64,000 bases of DNA from Brachybacterium sp. FME24. Lineage in GTDB: Bacteria > Actinomycetota > Actinomycetes > Actinomycetales > Dermabacteraceae. The position numbers were made by a program, and so were the translations under genes. The stretch lies in contig NZ_JABUXV010000016.1 in assembly GCF_014897705.1 (NCBI RefSeq), forward strand, positions 1-64,000. Reading direction: 5' to 3'. Shown here in pieces: positions 63,980 through 64,000 of the stretch; within the stretch, counting starts at the first letter, position 1; each line of letters begins with the position of its first letter. The notes under the pieces are model-generated. The model saw only the letters and a program-made list of their open reading frames with translations. It did no database searches and was not told where the DNA came from.

Positions 63980-64000
63980 TCAGCCGACGGCGACCAGGCC
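63980..64000 (-). CDS. Possible C-terminal end of a gene running off the window
   Basis: On the minus strand, 64000 to 63980 reads GLVAVG and TGA, followed by a hairpin. Only six codons are visible, so this is a guess from position. Confidence 0.2.
   Translation of the reverse strand, partial: GLVAVG

Overview
The window is high-GC DNA (roughly 70 percent by eye) with strong G/C third-position codon bias. GTG and TTG starts are common, and many genes have a -10 box 6-7 bases before the start codon (leaderless transcripts). With class Ib nrdHIE/nrdF, ectABC, a six-gene Mrp antiporter operon, furA-like/katA and single tRNA genes, this points to an actinobacterial chromosome, most likely Micrococcales and Brachybacterium-like. 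The genus is an inference. I found no phage, transposon, plasmid or CRISPR genes.

Layout. 1-8.9 kb: acyltransferase-3, VOC protein, AGCS amino-acid/sodium symporter, ectABC (ectoine, no ectD), a small membrane-protein pair, a YigZ/IMPACT protein and a GlsB-type stress protein. 9.1-15 kb: a Pls-type non-ribosomal peptide synthetase whose adenylation code reads as lysine-like, translationally coupled to an M1 metallopeptidase and facing an Sfp-type phosphopantetheinyl transferase; this is a plausible poly-amino-acid locus. 15-22.8 kb: nrdF, a DUF418 membrane protein, a PadR regulator with membrane partner, nrdHIE behind tandem NrdR boxes, then a 630-base gene-free stretch with DnaA-box-like motifs and strong hairpins.

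22.8-37.3 kb: a Gfo/Idh/MocA oxidoreductase with a long acidic tail, PlsC, a universal stress protein, catalase with its Fur-family regulator, tRNA-Thr, a secreted TAP-type hydrolase, an ABC exporter, a NarL-type two-component pair, a minimal zincin, tRNA-Glu, tRNA-Asp, an NADP-dependent oxidoreductase and tRNA-Phe. 37.3-45.1 kb is accessory in character: a Tat-exported lipoprotein of the amidinotransferase fold, a DUF1330 protein, a DesK/DesR-like pair, a divergent TetR/GNAT pair, and a TetX-like flavin monooxygenase with a TetR regulator whose promoter carries three copies of one palindrome.

45.3-64 kb: formate-THF ligase, mrpA(B)CDEFG with every junction overlapping, a UMF1-type MFS protein, dcd with an unknown partner, tRNA-Gly, a TetR regulator, a membrane protein that looks like an H+-pyrophosphatase with its catalytic aspartates lost, an NHL-repeat thioredoxin upstream of it, and two overlapping HAD phosphatases.

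Shared themes are salt and osmotic stress (ectoine, Mrp, AGCS, GlsB, Usp), nucleotide supply (nrd, dcd, Fhs) and oxidative stress (catalase/Fur, thioredoxin-NHL). The least ordinary items are the lysine-code Pls cluster, the degenerate pyrophosphatase, the acidic tails on MrpC/F/G, the exported amidinotransferase homologue and the three-palindrome TetR operator.
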